Part shown: positions 32,221 through 40,617 of the stretch, piece after piece | How positions within the stretch are numbered: the first letter of the stretch is position 1 | Layout: each line of letters begins with the position of its first letter | Assembly: GCA_021405325.1 (NCBI GenBank) | Contig: QWII01000016.1 | Location: 1-64,000 of the forward strand | DNA length: 64,000 bases | Reading direction: 5' to 3' | DNA from: Caldilinea sp. CFX5 | GTDB lineage: Bacteria > Chloroflexota > Anaerolineae > Caldilineales > Caldilineaceae | Notes under the pieces: generated by a model | Told to the model about the DNA's origin: nothing | Seen by the model: the letters and a program-made list of their open reading frames with translations, nothing else | The model's database searches: none | Made by a program: the position numbers and the translations under genes

Positions 32221-32736
32221 TTAAGCGAGGCGGCCTTGCGTTACCACAATTTCCGGTGCGTTTCGTAACGTCTGATAAACGACACAGTATCGCTCGGTTA
32301 GCTTCATCAACGATGCAAGCTGTTCGGCAGTAGCATCCGTGTCCAGGTCAAATTGCAAGCGAATGGCCTTGAACCCAACCGGCGCCTCTCTGGCAACGCC
32401 GAGCGTGCCCCGAAAGTCAAGATCACCTTCGGCGCGAATGACCGCATCGCGCAGGTTGACGCCAATCGCGGTGGCCACCGCATTCAAGGTTACGCCAGCG
32501 CACGCCACCAACGCTTCCAACAACATATCGCCGGAGCAGAGCGATAACCCGTCGCCACCGGTCGCCGGGTGCAGACCCGCCTCAGCCACGGCTCGACCCG
32601 TTTCGACCTTGCACGTAATCCCTTCCCCAATCTTCCCTTGCGCCTTGAGCGTAATCAGGGCCGCTTCCGGCTCAGCACGATATTTGTCTTTCAACGGGGC
32701 TTGCATCGCCCGTAAAGCATCCGCATTCATTAGCAT
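32221..32736 (-). CDS. OsmC/Ohr family protein
   Basis: A 171-residue protein of the OsmC superfamily, whose members reduce organic hydroperoxides with a pair of cysteines. Both are present: the first in LLEALVACAGVTL and the second in ERYCVVYQTL. AGAAGGAATA precedes the ATG, and a second Met two codons in is equally possible. The gene is a single unit with its own stem-loop terminator. Neighbours do not reveal the oxidant or thiol partner. Confidence 0.9.
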   Translation of the reverse strand: MLMNADALRAMQAPLKDKYRAEPEAALITLKAQGKIGEGITCKVETGRAVAEAGLHPATGGDGLSLCSGDMLLEALVACAGVTLNAVATAIGVNLRDAVIRAEGDLDFRGTLGVAREAPVGFKAIRLQFDLDTDATAEQLASLMKLTERYCVVYQTLRNAPEIVVTQGRLA

Positions 32737-32836
32737 TATTCCTTCTCTTTGATTTAAAATTTAATAACTTCTTCGAGCCCTACGTTATCCCAGCACGAGA
32801 AAAAGATTCGCAAATCCCCTCGATTCGCGGTGATAC

Positions 32837-34252
32837 TCATGCCCCTGGCGTCCAAGCAAAATCCTGATCCACCGGATACATGGGCCGCTGAATCCGTTGA
32901 TAGGGCAGCCGCGCCAGGTCCAAATCCGAAGCGCCGGGACTCAGCGCCAGCAACGCCTTGGGCGCTACCCGAATGAGATCGGGAAAGAGATACCCCAGCT
33001 TGACCACCACAATCTTGTGCGCCAGCGGGTCAACCCCGACATCAGTGAAATTGGCTATCGTGGTAAAGCCGCGCCGTTGCGTCGTCACAATCACCGTAAC
33101 GGTCTCCACCTGCAAGACTACCTGCGCGCCGCCCTCATCGTCCGCTACCAGGTTGATGACCTTCCCCCGCACCGGCAAGGGTTGACCATGCAAGGTGTCA
33201 AGTTTCCCACCCAGCGTCGTCTCGACAGTCGCACCCACACCGGCCTGTTGACACAACGCAACCGCCTCCGCATCACACAACGCCACCACGGCGCTGGGGA
33301 CTTTGTGCGCCAGCAGCCGCTCCAGAAAGAGCGGAATATCACCAACCGCACCGGCAGTCACATTGTCACCGCTGTCGCTGATAAAGACGGTAGGTTCGGG
33401 CGCAGCCAGCGCAACGGCAATACACTCGTCAATCGCGCCGCTGGGCGTATCGCCAAAGCCAAATTGATGGCGGGCGTTCCAGTAAGCCAGCGCCAGCTTA
33501 TCGGCTTCGCGTCGAATCACTTGCGCATCCGTGCCGGAGACCACAGCGGCAGCATGAGCGCGTGCTTCATCAACCCAGGCAAAGCCAACAAAAAGCGCCG
33601 CATGAAGCACGCCCGGCACTTGATCAATCGCCGGCAGCGACGCCCATAAGATTGCCCCTGGCTCCATATCAGTGCGTGTATGTTCACCGGCCAACAAAAC
33701 CGGAATCGGGGTGAGCGCAATCTGGGGGCGAACGCCGGTGCGTAACGATTGCACCAAGAGTTCACAGGCCCGCTGCCTGGTTTCCAGTGTATCGCGATGG
33801 GGAGCCGTGCGGTAAGCGGTAATCAGGTCAATCTGGCTGACATAAGCGTGCGAGATGTTGCCATGCAGATCCATGCTGGCCGCAATGATCGCCGCCGGCC
33901 CCACCAGTTGACGTATGGCTGTTACCAGGTCGGCTTCAGCATCTTCCACCCCTTCCGCCAACATCGCGCCATGCAAGTCAAGATAGACGCCATCGACTGG
34001 TAGCGCTGCCTGTAAGCGGGTGAGAATGCCGGCCTTCAACTGCTGATAGAGTTTCGCTTCGATAGGACCGCCAGGCAGCGAAGAGGCAAAGAGCGTCGGC
34101 ACAAAGGTCACGTCCGGGAATTGACTTAGAAAGGGGTAGCGCGTTGACGCCAGAAGTTCCTCATCGGTCAATACGGTAAAGTCAGACAGCCGGTTGGGAA
34201 TCGGGGAGAAGTTACTATTTTCGTTAGAGATCCCGCCGATGGCGATGCGCAT
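32837..34252 (-). CDS. M81 family metallopeptidase, MlrC (microcystinase C)-like
   Basis: A 471-residue protein beginning MRIAIGGISNENSNFSP, the family's typical start. The characteristic VYLDLHGAMLAEGVEDAEADL and MDLHGNIS segments provide the predicted metal ligands. The C-terminal MlrC domain includes FISDSGDNVTAGAVGD. MlrC finishes microcystin linear-peptide degradation in sphingomonads, but most bacterial M81 members are in amino-acid or small-amide catabolic clusters and probably act on other amides. No mlrA or mlrB is nearby. It is a single gene between OsmC and a toxin-antitoxin pair. Confidence 0.9.
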   Translation of the reverse strand: MRIAIGGISNENSNFSPIPNRLSDFTVLTDEELLASTRYPFLSQFPDVTFVPTLFASSLPGGPIEAKLYQQLKAGILTRLQAALPVDGVYLDLHGAMLAEGVEDAEADLVTAIRQLVGPAAIIAASMDLHGNISHAYVSQIDLITAYRTAPHRDTLETRQRACELLVQSLRTGVRPQIALTPIPVLLAGEHTRTDMEPGAILWASLPAIDQVPGVLHAALFVGFAWVDEARAHAAAVVSGTDAQVIRREADKLALAYWNARHQFGFGDTPSGAIDECIAVALAAPEPTVFISDSGDNVTAGAVGDIPLFLERLLAHKVPSAVVALCDAEAVALCQQAGVGATVETTLGGKLDTLHGQPLPVRGKVINLVADDEGGAQVVLQVETVTVIVTTQRRGFTTIANFTDVGVDPLAHKIVVVKLGYLFPDLIRVAPKALLALSPGASDLDLARLPYQRIQRPMYPVDQDFAWTPGA

Positions 34253-34281
34253 GGTTGGTCTGTTCCTTATTTTCTTACCGA

Positions 34282-34569
34282 TTAAAAGAACAACGAATAC
34301 AGGCTCGTATAGGTGTTTGGCGTTCTACGTTTAATGTTAATGATATCGACAGTATACTCATCGCCATCAACACGATAAAAAATTCGCCAACCATCTACCT
34401 TGATTTTGTAAATGCCTTGATAATGGTCGCGTAACTCTTCAGCGATAGGTGGGAAAGGGTCATACGCCAATTCAAGAATGATCTCGATCACATCTTGTTG
34501 AATACGACCTGGCAGATTGTTCAGTTGACGCTGCACCGTTTTGCGAAAAGGTTTAAGCTGGTACTGCAT
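34282..34569 (-). CDS. RelE/ParE-type toxin
   Basis: A 95-residue basic protein with the RelE/ParE fold pattern: MQYQLKPFRKTVQRQLNNLPGRIQ, then LRDHYQGIYKIKVDGWRIFYRVDGD and VDIINIKRRTP. The Arg/Lys-rich C-terminal strand is where RelE-type toxins place catalytic residues, and the conserved Arg in GWRIFYRV is present. It overlaps the antitoxin gene by 17 nt, so translation is coupled. It would act on ribosome-bound mRNA (RelE) or gyrase (ParE), which the sequence alone does not settle. Confidence 0.88.
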   Translation of the reverse strand: MQYQLKPFRKTVQRQLNNLPGRIQQDVIEIILELAYDPFPPIAEELRDHYQGIYKIKVDGWRIFYRVDGDEYTVDIINIKRRTPNTYTSLYSLFF

Positions 34570-34852
34570 TGCCTGCCGCCATTGTACGCATTGCCGCCAA
34601 ATCGTTGACCGTCATCTCACCATATTCGTCTTCACCGCGCGCCAGCGCTAGTTCAGCCTCTAAAACATCAATGACATCTTGCATCTCTTCGATCTTGGCG
34701 AAGAGTCGATCCCAAGCGGTGGTCGAAATCAAAACGCCGGCGGCATGACCATTTTTGGTGAGAAAAACAGGCGCTTTCTCTGCTAATGCTAAAATTGCGT
34801 TATAGTCATTACGCAAATCGCTGACCGGAACAATCTCTGGTGTCGCTTTCAA
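34553..34852 (-). CDS. Antitoxin, Phd/YefM family
   Basis: A 99-residue antitoxin. The N-terminal DNA-binding region is MKATPEIVPVSDLRNDYNAILALAEKAPVFLTKNGHAAGVLIS, a textbook YefM pattern (here in pieces: PVSDLRNDYNAIL then FLTKNGHAAGVLIS). The middle (IEEMQDVIDVLEAELALARG) looks like a helix used for dimerisation or toxin binding. It has AGGAGGT upstream and a consensus promoter at 34890-34919. It partners the RelE/ParE-type toxin. Confidence 0.9.
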   Translation of the reverse strand: MKATPEIVPVSDLRNDYNAILALAEKAPVFLTKNGHAAGVLISTTAWDRLFAKIEEMQDVIDVLEAELALARGEDEYGEMTVNDLAAMRTMAAGNAVPA

Positions 34853-34863
34853 TTGATACCTCC

Positions 34864-34919
34864 TAGCAGAATATTGCTACTATTTTGCTATTGTAATCTG
34901 TTAACCCACTTGTTGTCAA
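34864..34919 (-). promoter_or_regulatory. Promoter and operator of the RelE/Phd operon
   Basis: Read on the minus strand, TTGACA (34914-34919) and TACAAT (34890-34895) are 18 nt apart, close to the sigma-70 consensus. Between the -10 box and the ATG the word TAGCA recurs and TAGCA...TGCTA forms an inverted repeat (34864-34879). This is a likely autoregulatory site. Confidence 0.7.
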
Positions 34920-35014
34920 GGGGTGGCAACGCACTCCCTGGTTGACGCCGCCAATTTTTGTCGATTTGACGCCAGGAAAACCCATCCCTTATAATCAACC
35001 CAGGAGGGTGTTCT

Positions 35015-35761
35015 ATGAACCAACAAGACCGCGACTTTTTCACCCAAAACGGCTTTCTGAAGCTGGGCCAACTGCTCGACACAACGGAGGTGGCCTATTT
35101 TCATGATCTCTTTGAACAGGATCGCAAAGCGTATCCCTATTTCTGGCATCCCTACGGCCATCACCAGCACGCTAACTATGACGCTTTGGTTACTACGCCA
35201 AAGTTTGACGAATTGATCCGCCATCCCAAGATCCTGCCGACTATTGAGGAGTTAATGGGTGGGCCGCTCTGTTTTGGCGAGATTGGGCTGCGCTGGATGG
35301 GGCCATACAACGGGCCATTCCACCAAAGCTGGCACCGTGACAAACCCCACTGGTTGGAACACCCGCTGCGCATGGATTATATTCAATTAATGGTCTACCT
35401 GAGCGATGTCTCGGCAGAGACCCACTGCTTTTCGATCTCGCCGGAAGCGCTTGACCAGCCCATTCTGAAAGATCGCCAGGAGCAGTTGGCCCGCGGCGGC
35501 GTCTATGATCTGCATGGCCCGGCCGGCACTTGTGCGCTCTTTAATGTTTCAGTTTTACACACCGCCACCACCCGCCCCACCCAAGTGATCCGCAAGACAG
35601 CGCAGATTTATTACGGCCACCGCCACCGCCCCTACCTCGCCAACGATTCGGCCATTCCCGCCACGCTCTGGCGCGACCACTCCGATGCCGAAACACGGGC
35701 CTTCTATGGCGTCTTGAACGAACGCACCCGCACCCTTATGGCCGCCTTTGGGCAAAAGTAA
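35015..35761 (+). CDS. PhyH-family Fe(II)/2-oxoglutarate dioxygenase (a)
   Basis: A 248-residue dioxygenase with iron ligands H107 and D109 (SWHRDKPHW) and H182 (VLHTATTRPT). CCCAGGAGGG precedes the ATG. The start of the protein (RDFFTQNGFLKLGQLL) matches the PhyH N-terminal helix. It is followed at 14 nt by a second PhyH gene and then by a polysaccharide deacetylase gene, all on the plus strand. The set may modify a glycan or a small natural product. Substrate unknown. Confidence 0.9.
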   Translation: MNQQDRDFFTQNGFLKLGQLLDTTEVAYFHDLFEQDRKAYPYFWHPYGHHQHANYDALVTTPKFDELIRHPKILPTIEELMGGPLCFGEIGLRWMGPYNGPFHQSWHRDKPHWLEHPLRMDYIQLMVYLSDVSAETHCFSISPEALDQPILKDRQEQLARGGVYDLHGPAGTCALFNVSVLHTATTRPTQVIRKTAQIYYGHRHRPYLANDSAIPATLWRDHSDAETRAFYGVLNERTRTLMAAFGQK

Positions 35762-35775
35762 AGGATGATAAACCG

Positions 35776-36576
35776 ATGAGTATCGCTCTGCCCTTACACG
35801 CCTATCCCGATCTCGCCAGCCAAGTCAAGGCGATGGAAGAGGATGGCTACGCCTATTTGCCCAAAGTCCTTACGGCGGCTGCGGTGGCTGAACTGCGGGC
35901 GGCGATGGATCGGTTAGAGGCGATCCCGGCTAGTTATGACCATCACACCTTGCCGACCAACGGCGGCTTTTTCAACAAGAGCATCAACAACGTCTTCAAC
36001 CGTGACCCGGTGTTCTTGCCCTATGTCGATCGCCCCGGTGTGATTGACATTGCCGAGGCGGTGCATGGCCCCGATTGCCATATCATCGGCATGACCGCTT
36101 GGTTGACCGGCCCTGGTCGACCGGAGCAACGCCTGCACGCTGATTGGCAGCCTCTCACCCTGCCGCCAGAGGTGATGAACCATCCGGGGGTAAAGATTCC
36201 GATCTATATCACCACCGCCCATTACTATCTGGATGATCTCTACGAGGACCTAGGGCCAACGCAATTTATCCCCGGCAGCCACCGGGCCGGTCGCGCCCCC
36301 AATGGCGACACGACATTCCAAGGGGTCAGCCCCCAGAGTATTCTCTGCAAGGCCGGTGATGTGGTGATTTTCCGCTCGGAAGTGTGGCATCGTGGCACGG
36401 CGAACCGCAGCCAGCAAGTGCGCTATCTGCTCCAGGTGCATTACGCCCAGCGTATGATCACGCAGAAGTTTCCACCCTATCTCAACCGCTTTCAATTTGA
36501 CGAAGCGATCCTGGCCCGCGCCACGCCCCGGCAACGACGGCTTCTGGGTGAGCATCGACCGTCCAATTATGATTAA
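35776..36576 (+). CDS. PhyH-family Fe(II)/2-oxoglutarate dioxygenase (b)
   Basis: A 266-residue dioxygenase with iron ligands H121 and D123 (LHADWQPL) and H205 (WHRGTANRS). The N-terminus (VKAMEEDGYAYLPKVLTAAAV) is typical. It shares the fold but little sequence with the preceding PhyH protein, so the pair is not a recent duplication. The gene lies 14 nt after the first PhyH gene and 14 nt before the deacetylase gene, which implies one transcript and probably successive steps or a heteromeric role. Confidence 0.9.
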   Translation: MSIALPLHAYPDLASQVKAMEEDGYAYLPKVLTAAAVAELRAAMDRLEAIPASYDHHTLPTNGGFFNKSINNVFNRDPVFLPYVDRPGVIDIAEAVHGPDCHIIGMTAWLTGPGRPEQRLHADWQPLTLPPEVMNHPGVKIPIYITTAHYYLDDLYEDLGPTQFIPGSHRAGRAPNGDTTFQGVSPQSILCKAGDVVIFRSEVWHRGTANRSQQVRYLLQVHYAQRMITQKFPPYLNRFQFDEAILARATPRQRRLLGEHRPSNYD

Positions 36577-36590
36577 CTGCGAGGTTGTCC

Positions 36591-37376
36591 ATGCCGCAAA
36601 CGCAAGCTGACACGCCGGCTACCAACACGCTACAACCAGTGCCGGAGCGGCTGGTCGTGTTGACTTTCGATGATGGGGTCAAGTCACAGTATACCTTTGT
36701 CGCGCCGCTGCTCCAGCACTATGGCTTTGGCGCAACCTTTTACATCACCGAAGGGTTGCGTTTTCTTGAGGACAAGAGCCGTTATCTGACCTGGGCCGAG
36801 GTGCGGGCGTTGCATGATCTTGGTTTTGAAATCGGCAACCATACCCGGCAGCACAAGAATGTCGCCACCCAGACACCAGACGAGTTGAGCGCCGATCTGC
36901 TGCACATTGACCAGCGCTGCGCCGAGCATGGCATCCCCCGCCCCACCACCTTCTGTTACCCCGGCTATCACACCAGCCCGGCGGCTGTACAGGTGATTGC
37001 CGACCACGGTTTTCACTTTGCCCGCGCCGGCGCTATGCCGGAGTATCCCAACCATCGGGAAGGCGGGCGGGGACCGGCCTATGACCCCACCCGCCACCAT
37101 CCGCTCTTGGTTCCAACAACGGGCGCTGCCGGTCCTACCTGGGGCTTTGCCGACTTGGTGTGGGCTGTCGAGCAGGCTACCGCTGGCCGTATCGCTGTGC
37201 TAACTTTTCATGGCGTTCCCGATTTGGATCACCCGTGGGTACACACGGAGCCGGATCGCTTTGCTGCCTATCTCCGCTACCTACATGAGTCCGGCTGTAC
37301 GGTGATTGCCATGCGCGATTTAGCGCAGTATGTGGATTCTGGTAAAGCAACCAAGCTATCACCGCACTTCGGTTAA
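36591..37376 (+). CDS. Polysaccharide deacetylase (NodB/CE4) family protein
   Basis: A 261-residue CE4-type protein. ATG 36591 has GAGG 6 nt upstream; an in-frame TTG two codons earlier is less likely. The NodB motif 1 is TFDDG with D27 and D28. Motif 2 is HxxxH, H84 and H88 in GNHTRQHKN. The motif-3-like stretch is FCYPGYHTS, and ILTFHGV-type sequence (VLTFHGVPD) closes the fold. No signal peptide is visible, so the substrate may be intracellular, such as a lipid-linked or small N-acetyl or N-formyl compound. Convergent with an aminotransferase gene. Confidence 0.9.
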   Translation: MPQTQADTPATNTLQPVPERLVVLTFDDGVKSQYTFVAPLLQHYGFGATFYITEGLRFLEDKSRYLTWAEVRALHDLGFEIGNHTRQHKNVATQTPDELSADLLHIDQRCAEHGIPRPTTFCYPGYHTSPAAVQVIADHGFHFARAGAMPEYPNHREGGRGPAYDPTRHHPLLVPTTGAAGPTWGFADLVWAVEQATAGRIAVLTFHGVPDLDHPWVHTEPDRFAAYLRYLHESGCTVIAMRDLAQYVDSGKATKLSPHFG

Positions 37377-37379
37377 CCG

Positions 37380-38543
37380 TTAATCGCCACTATTTTGGAT
37401 GCGCCGGAGGCCGTTGACCAGCCGCTCAATTTCCTCATCTGTGTTAAAGACATGGGTTGAAATGCGAATCATAGATGTGTCATGTTCCAGTGGCGAGACT
37501 AGAATCCGCTCATGTTCGAGCAGGCTGGTATAGAGTCCCGCCGACGTAAAGCCCGGCACCGAAATCGTCACAATCCCCGCCGACTTGGCATAGGGCAACG
37601 GCGTTTCGAGAATGACGCCCGGTACGGCTAAGAGGGCAGCCTTCATGCGGTCGGTATATGCTTCAATGGCCGCAAAGACATTATGCCAGCCAATCGCCTG
37701 CCAGAGATCCAACGCTTTGCCAAAGCCGCCCTGGTCAGCCAGGTTGCGGGTGCCAAATTCAAAGCGCTTGGCTTCATCCAGCAAGGTCAAACCACCTACC
37801 AGGTCAAAATCTTTTTGCGAATGGGAGCCGATCCAACTGGGGTTGACCCACGCAATGCGGTCGCGGCGCATGTAACAGCCGCCGGTGCCTTGGGGAGCCA
37901 TGATGTATTTGTGGCCGCTAAAGGTGTAAAAGTCACAATTCAAGGCTTTGACATCAACAGGGATGGCGCCGTAGGATTGGGCGCCATCCCACAGCACCGG
38001 AACCCCATGCCGCTGGGCCAACGCCGTGATCGCCTGGGCCGGGAAACGAAGCCCTGTGCGGCGTGAGACATGGCTCAGGCTAAGCAGCCGCGTCCGGCTA
38101 TCGATCAGCCCTGCCAACTCGCCCAGCATCCGTTCGTCATCTTCGTAGACGTTGAGAAAACGCAACTGTACCCCATAGCGCCTGATAAGATTGTACCAGG
38201 GGATGCGATTGCCGGGGTGTTCATGGGTGCTGAGAATCAGATTATCGCCCGGCTGCCAGTCGATGCCATTGGCGACGATGTTGATGCCGATGGTTGCGTT
38301 CTCGCTCAGGACGATCTCATCAGCGGCGGCGTTGAGACTTTGGGCTACCTTGGCCCGCGTTGCCTCCAACACTTCCTGCATCTTGCTGTAGACGCCGGGG
38401 AGGGCCGGCCCCTGGCTGCAAAAGCGGGTCAAGCGCACCACTTCCTCAATCACTGGTTCCGGCTTGGGGGAAAAACCACTGGTCTGGAAGTAGGCGTAAT
38501 TTTCGGTAGCCGGCGTCAACCGGCGAATATCGGCGATCTGCAT
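37380..38543 (-). CDS. Aminotransferase class V (cysteine desulfurase/isopenicillin-N epimerase-like)
   Basis: A 387-residue PLP enzyme from ATG 38543 (MQIADIRRLTP), which has AAAGGAAAA upstream. The PLP lysine is K212 in FSGHKYIMAPQGTGG, the PLP-ring Asp is D186 in VLWDGAQS, and the His stacking residue is in STHEHPGNR. There is no Cys-loop typical of NifS/SufS near the C-terminus, so isopenicillin-N-epimerase-like or selenocysteine-lyase-like chemistry is more probable than sulfur transfer. Function unknown; it is a single gene, convergent with the deacetylase. Confidence 0.88.
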   Translation of the reverse strand: MQIADIRRLTPATENYAYFQTSGFSPKPEPVIEEVVRLTRFCSQGPALPGVYSKMQEVLEATRAKVAQSLNAAADEIVLSENATIGINIVANGIDWQPGDNLILSTHEHPGNRIPWYNLIRRYGVQLRFLNVYEDDERMLGELAGLIDSRTRLLSLSHVSRRTGLRFPAQAITALAQRHGVPVLWDGAQSYGAIPVDVKALNCDFYTFSGHKYIMAPQGTGGCYMRRDRIAWVNPSWIGSHSQKDFDLVGGLTLLDEAKRFEFGTRNLADQGGFGKALDLWQAIGWHNVFAAIEAYTDRMKAALLAVPGVILETPLPYAKSAGIVTISVPGFTSAGLYTSLLEHERILVSPLEHDTSMIRISTHVFNTDEEIERLVNGLRRIQNSGD

Positions 38544-38663
38544 AGATTTTCCTTTCTTCGGCAATCCAATTGTCAAATATCTCTCGTTAGCTTTACGAGC
38601 AGTAACGACACCCCATAATCATTACCTCCCATTACCCAATAGAAAAAAGTAAGGAAAGAAAAG

Positions 38664-40457
38664 ATGCTACGACCCTATTTTCGACCCTGGATGGTTCTCT
38701 TCCTGCTTGCCGTTGTGCTGTTCGGCGTCCTGAGCGCACCGCCACCCGTGGAAGCTAGACCGGATATTCTTGCCTCCTGGCGCGCCTTCTATCCCCAATC
38801 CAAATCCGATGATGTCAACTGTCGGCTTTGCCATGTGAACGGGGGCGGCGGCAGCCCGTGGAATGCCTATGGTTGGAGCCTGCGCCAACGGATTGTTGAC
38901 CAGGGGATGACCATTGACCAGGCTTTTGCCGCCGTTGAGGCGCTGGATGCCGATAACAATGGCAAAACCAATTTGCAAGAGATCACCGCCAATGTCCAAC
39001 CGGGCTGGAAGAGTGGTCCGAATACCGCCTATGCCAGCAACGGTACGACCCAAACGGTGACAGCCCCCGCCATTGGTCGGCTGGACATTGCCCTGGACAA
39101 TCCCATTACCCCAACCATTGTCAGCACGGGCAGTCTACAAATCGCGCTGACCACCGTCGTGACCGATCTGGTCGCCCCGCTCTATGCAACCGCAGCACCC
39201 AGCCTGACCAGTGCGCTCTTTGTGGTGGATCAGCCCGGTCAAATCTGGCAGGTCGATCTAACCACCAGCGCCAAGCGGCTCTTTTTAGACGTATCAACCC
39301 AACTGATCCCATTAGGCGCGCTTGGGCCGAAATCGTTTGATGAGCGTGGTCTGCTCGGCTTGGCGTTCCACCCCAACTACGCCACCAATGGTCTGCTCTA
39401 CACCTTTATGACCGAACCGATTAGCGGCACCGCCGATTACTCCACCGTCCCAGTAACGGCTACCGCCAATTCGCAAAGCGTGATCGCTCAGTGGACAGTA
39501 ACTAACCCCACGAATCCGCAGAGCGTGGTCAACCCGGCCTCGAAAAAGGTCTTGCTGCGTATCGACAAACCACAATTTAACCACAATGGCGGCGGTCTGG
39601 CTTTTGGCCCCGATGGGATGCTCTACATTGCCTTGGGCGACGGCGGCGGCGCTGACGACACCGATGGTCAACCCTTTATTGGCGGCCAACCCATCACCGG
39701 TCATGGTCCGGGCGGGAATGGTCAGGATGCGACGAACCCACTCGGGGCGATTTTACGCATTGATCCACTCGGTGCAAACGCACCCAATGGCAACTATGGC
39801 ATCCCCGCCAATAATCCCTTTACCGGGGCCGGCGATGCCCGCCTGGATGAAATCTTTGCTTACGGTCTGCGCAATCCCTTCCAAATCTCTTTTGATCGCC
39901 AGAGCGGCCAACTTTACACCGGCGATGTCGGTCAAAATAAAATCGAAGAGGTGAACATTATCACGGCCGGCGGCAACTACGGCTGGAAATATAAGGAAGG
40001 CACCTTCTTCTTTGATGATAACGGCACGCGCAGCGGTTTTGTCACCGACATCGATCCCGGCAACGTGCCCGCCGGCCTGATTGACCCCATTGCCCAATAT
40101 GACCATGATGAAGGCATCTCGGTCATTGGCGGCTTTGTCTATCGCGGCAGCAAACTGGCCGGCTTGAATGGCGTCTACATCTTTGGCGATTGGTCACGCA
40201 GCTTTGGCACACCGTTAGGTCGCCTCTTCTACCTGACCCCCACCAACGCCATCCGTGAATTCCGTCTGCAAGGCGCGTCGTCGCTCCCCCTCTTCGTCCA
40301 CGGCTTTGGGCAGGACACCGGTGGTGAACTCTATGTTCTCGGCAATACAACCGGCATCCCCTTCCCCAATGCCGAAGGCAAAAATACCGGCGTCGTCTTA
40401 CGGATCGACCGGGCCGCGCAGGCGCTCTATCTGCCGCTCGTCGCCAAGCCCAAGTAG
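38664..40457 (+). CDS. Secreted cytochrome-like / EF-hand-like / glucose-sorbosone dehydrogenase fusion
   Basis: A 597-residue exported protein. Residues 1-32 form a signal peptide ending EARPD. A CxxCH heme motif follows near residue 54 (CRLCHVN), and then a calcium-loop-like DADNNGKTNLQE near residue 95. From about residue 150 to the end it is a beta-propeller of the glucose/sorbosone dehydrogenase (GSDH, soluble PQQ-dependent) family. Propeller segments include RGLLGLAFHPNY, FNHNGGGLAFGPDGMLYIALGDGG, YGLRNPFQISFD and GWKYKEGTFF. The C-terminus is ALYLPLVAKPK, a tail motif of Chloroflexi exoproteins. It would oxidise an aldose outside the cell and might pass electrons to the attached heme. 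Confidence 0.88.
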   Translation: MLRPYFRPWMVLFLLAVVLFGVLSAPPPVEARPDILASWRAFYPQSKSDDVNCRLCHVNGGGGSPWNAYGWSLRQRIVDQGMTIDQAFAAVEALDADNNGKTNLQEITANVQPGWKSGPNTAYASNGTTQTVTAPAIGRLDIALDNPITPTIVSTGSLQIALTTVVTDLVAPLYATAAPSLTSALFVVDQPGQIWQVDLTTSAKRLFLDVSTQLIPLGALGPKSFDERGLLGLAFHPNYATNGLLYTFMTEPISGTADYSTVPVTATANSQSVIAQWTVTNPTNPQSVVNPASKKVLLRIDKPQFNHNGGGLAFGPDGMLYIALGDGGGADDTDGQPFIGGQPITGHGPGGNGQDATNPLGAILRIDPLGANAPNGNYGIPANNPFTGAGDARLDEIFAYGLRNPFQISFDRQSGQLYTGDVGQNKIEEVNIITAGGNYGWKYKEGTFFFDDNGTRSGFVTDIDPGNVPAGLIDPIAQYDHDEGISVIGGFVYRGSKLAGLNGVYIFGDWSRSFGTPLGRLFYLTPTNAIREFRLQGASSLPLFVHGFGQDTGGELYVLGNTTGIPFPNAEGKNTGVVLRIDRAAQALYLPLVAKPK

Positions 40458-40463
40458 TAATCA

Positions 40464-40517
40464 ATTGGGTGATTAGGTGATTGATGCTGGGCAGCATCAA
40501 TCACCTAATCACCCAAT
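40464..40517. repeat. Perfect hairpin, 26-nt arms of GGTGATTA repeats
   Basis: Arms 40464-40489 and 40492-40517 are perfectly complementary. They include GGTGATTAGGTGATTGATG, a repeated GGTGATT word. The 2-nt loop implies that a few central pairs stay open. It starts 6 nt after the stop of the dehydrogenase fusion. Confidence 0.92.
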
Positions 40518-40617
40518 CCCCCTTTCTTTTCAAGCGACTTGTCAGCCGGCGGCGCGTCACATACAATAGGGGTGCCCATCAACCACCAATCAGCAACATA
40601 CGACAAGGAGAACTATC

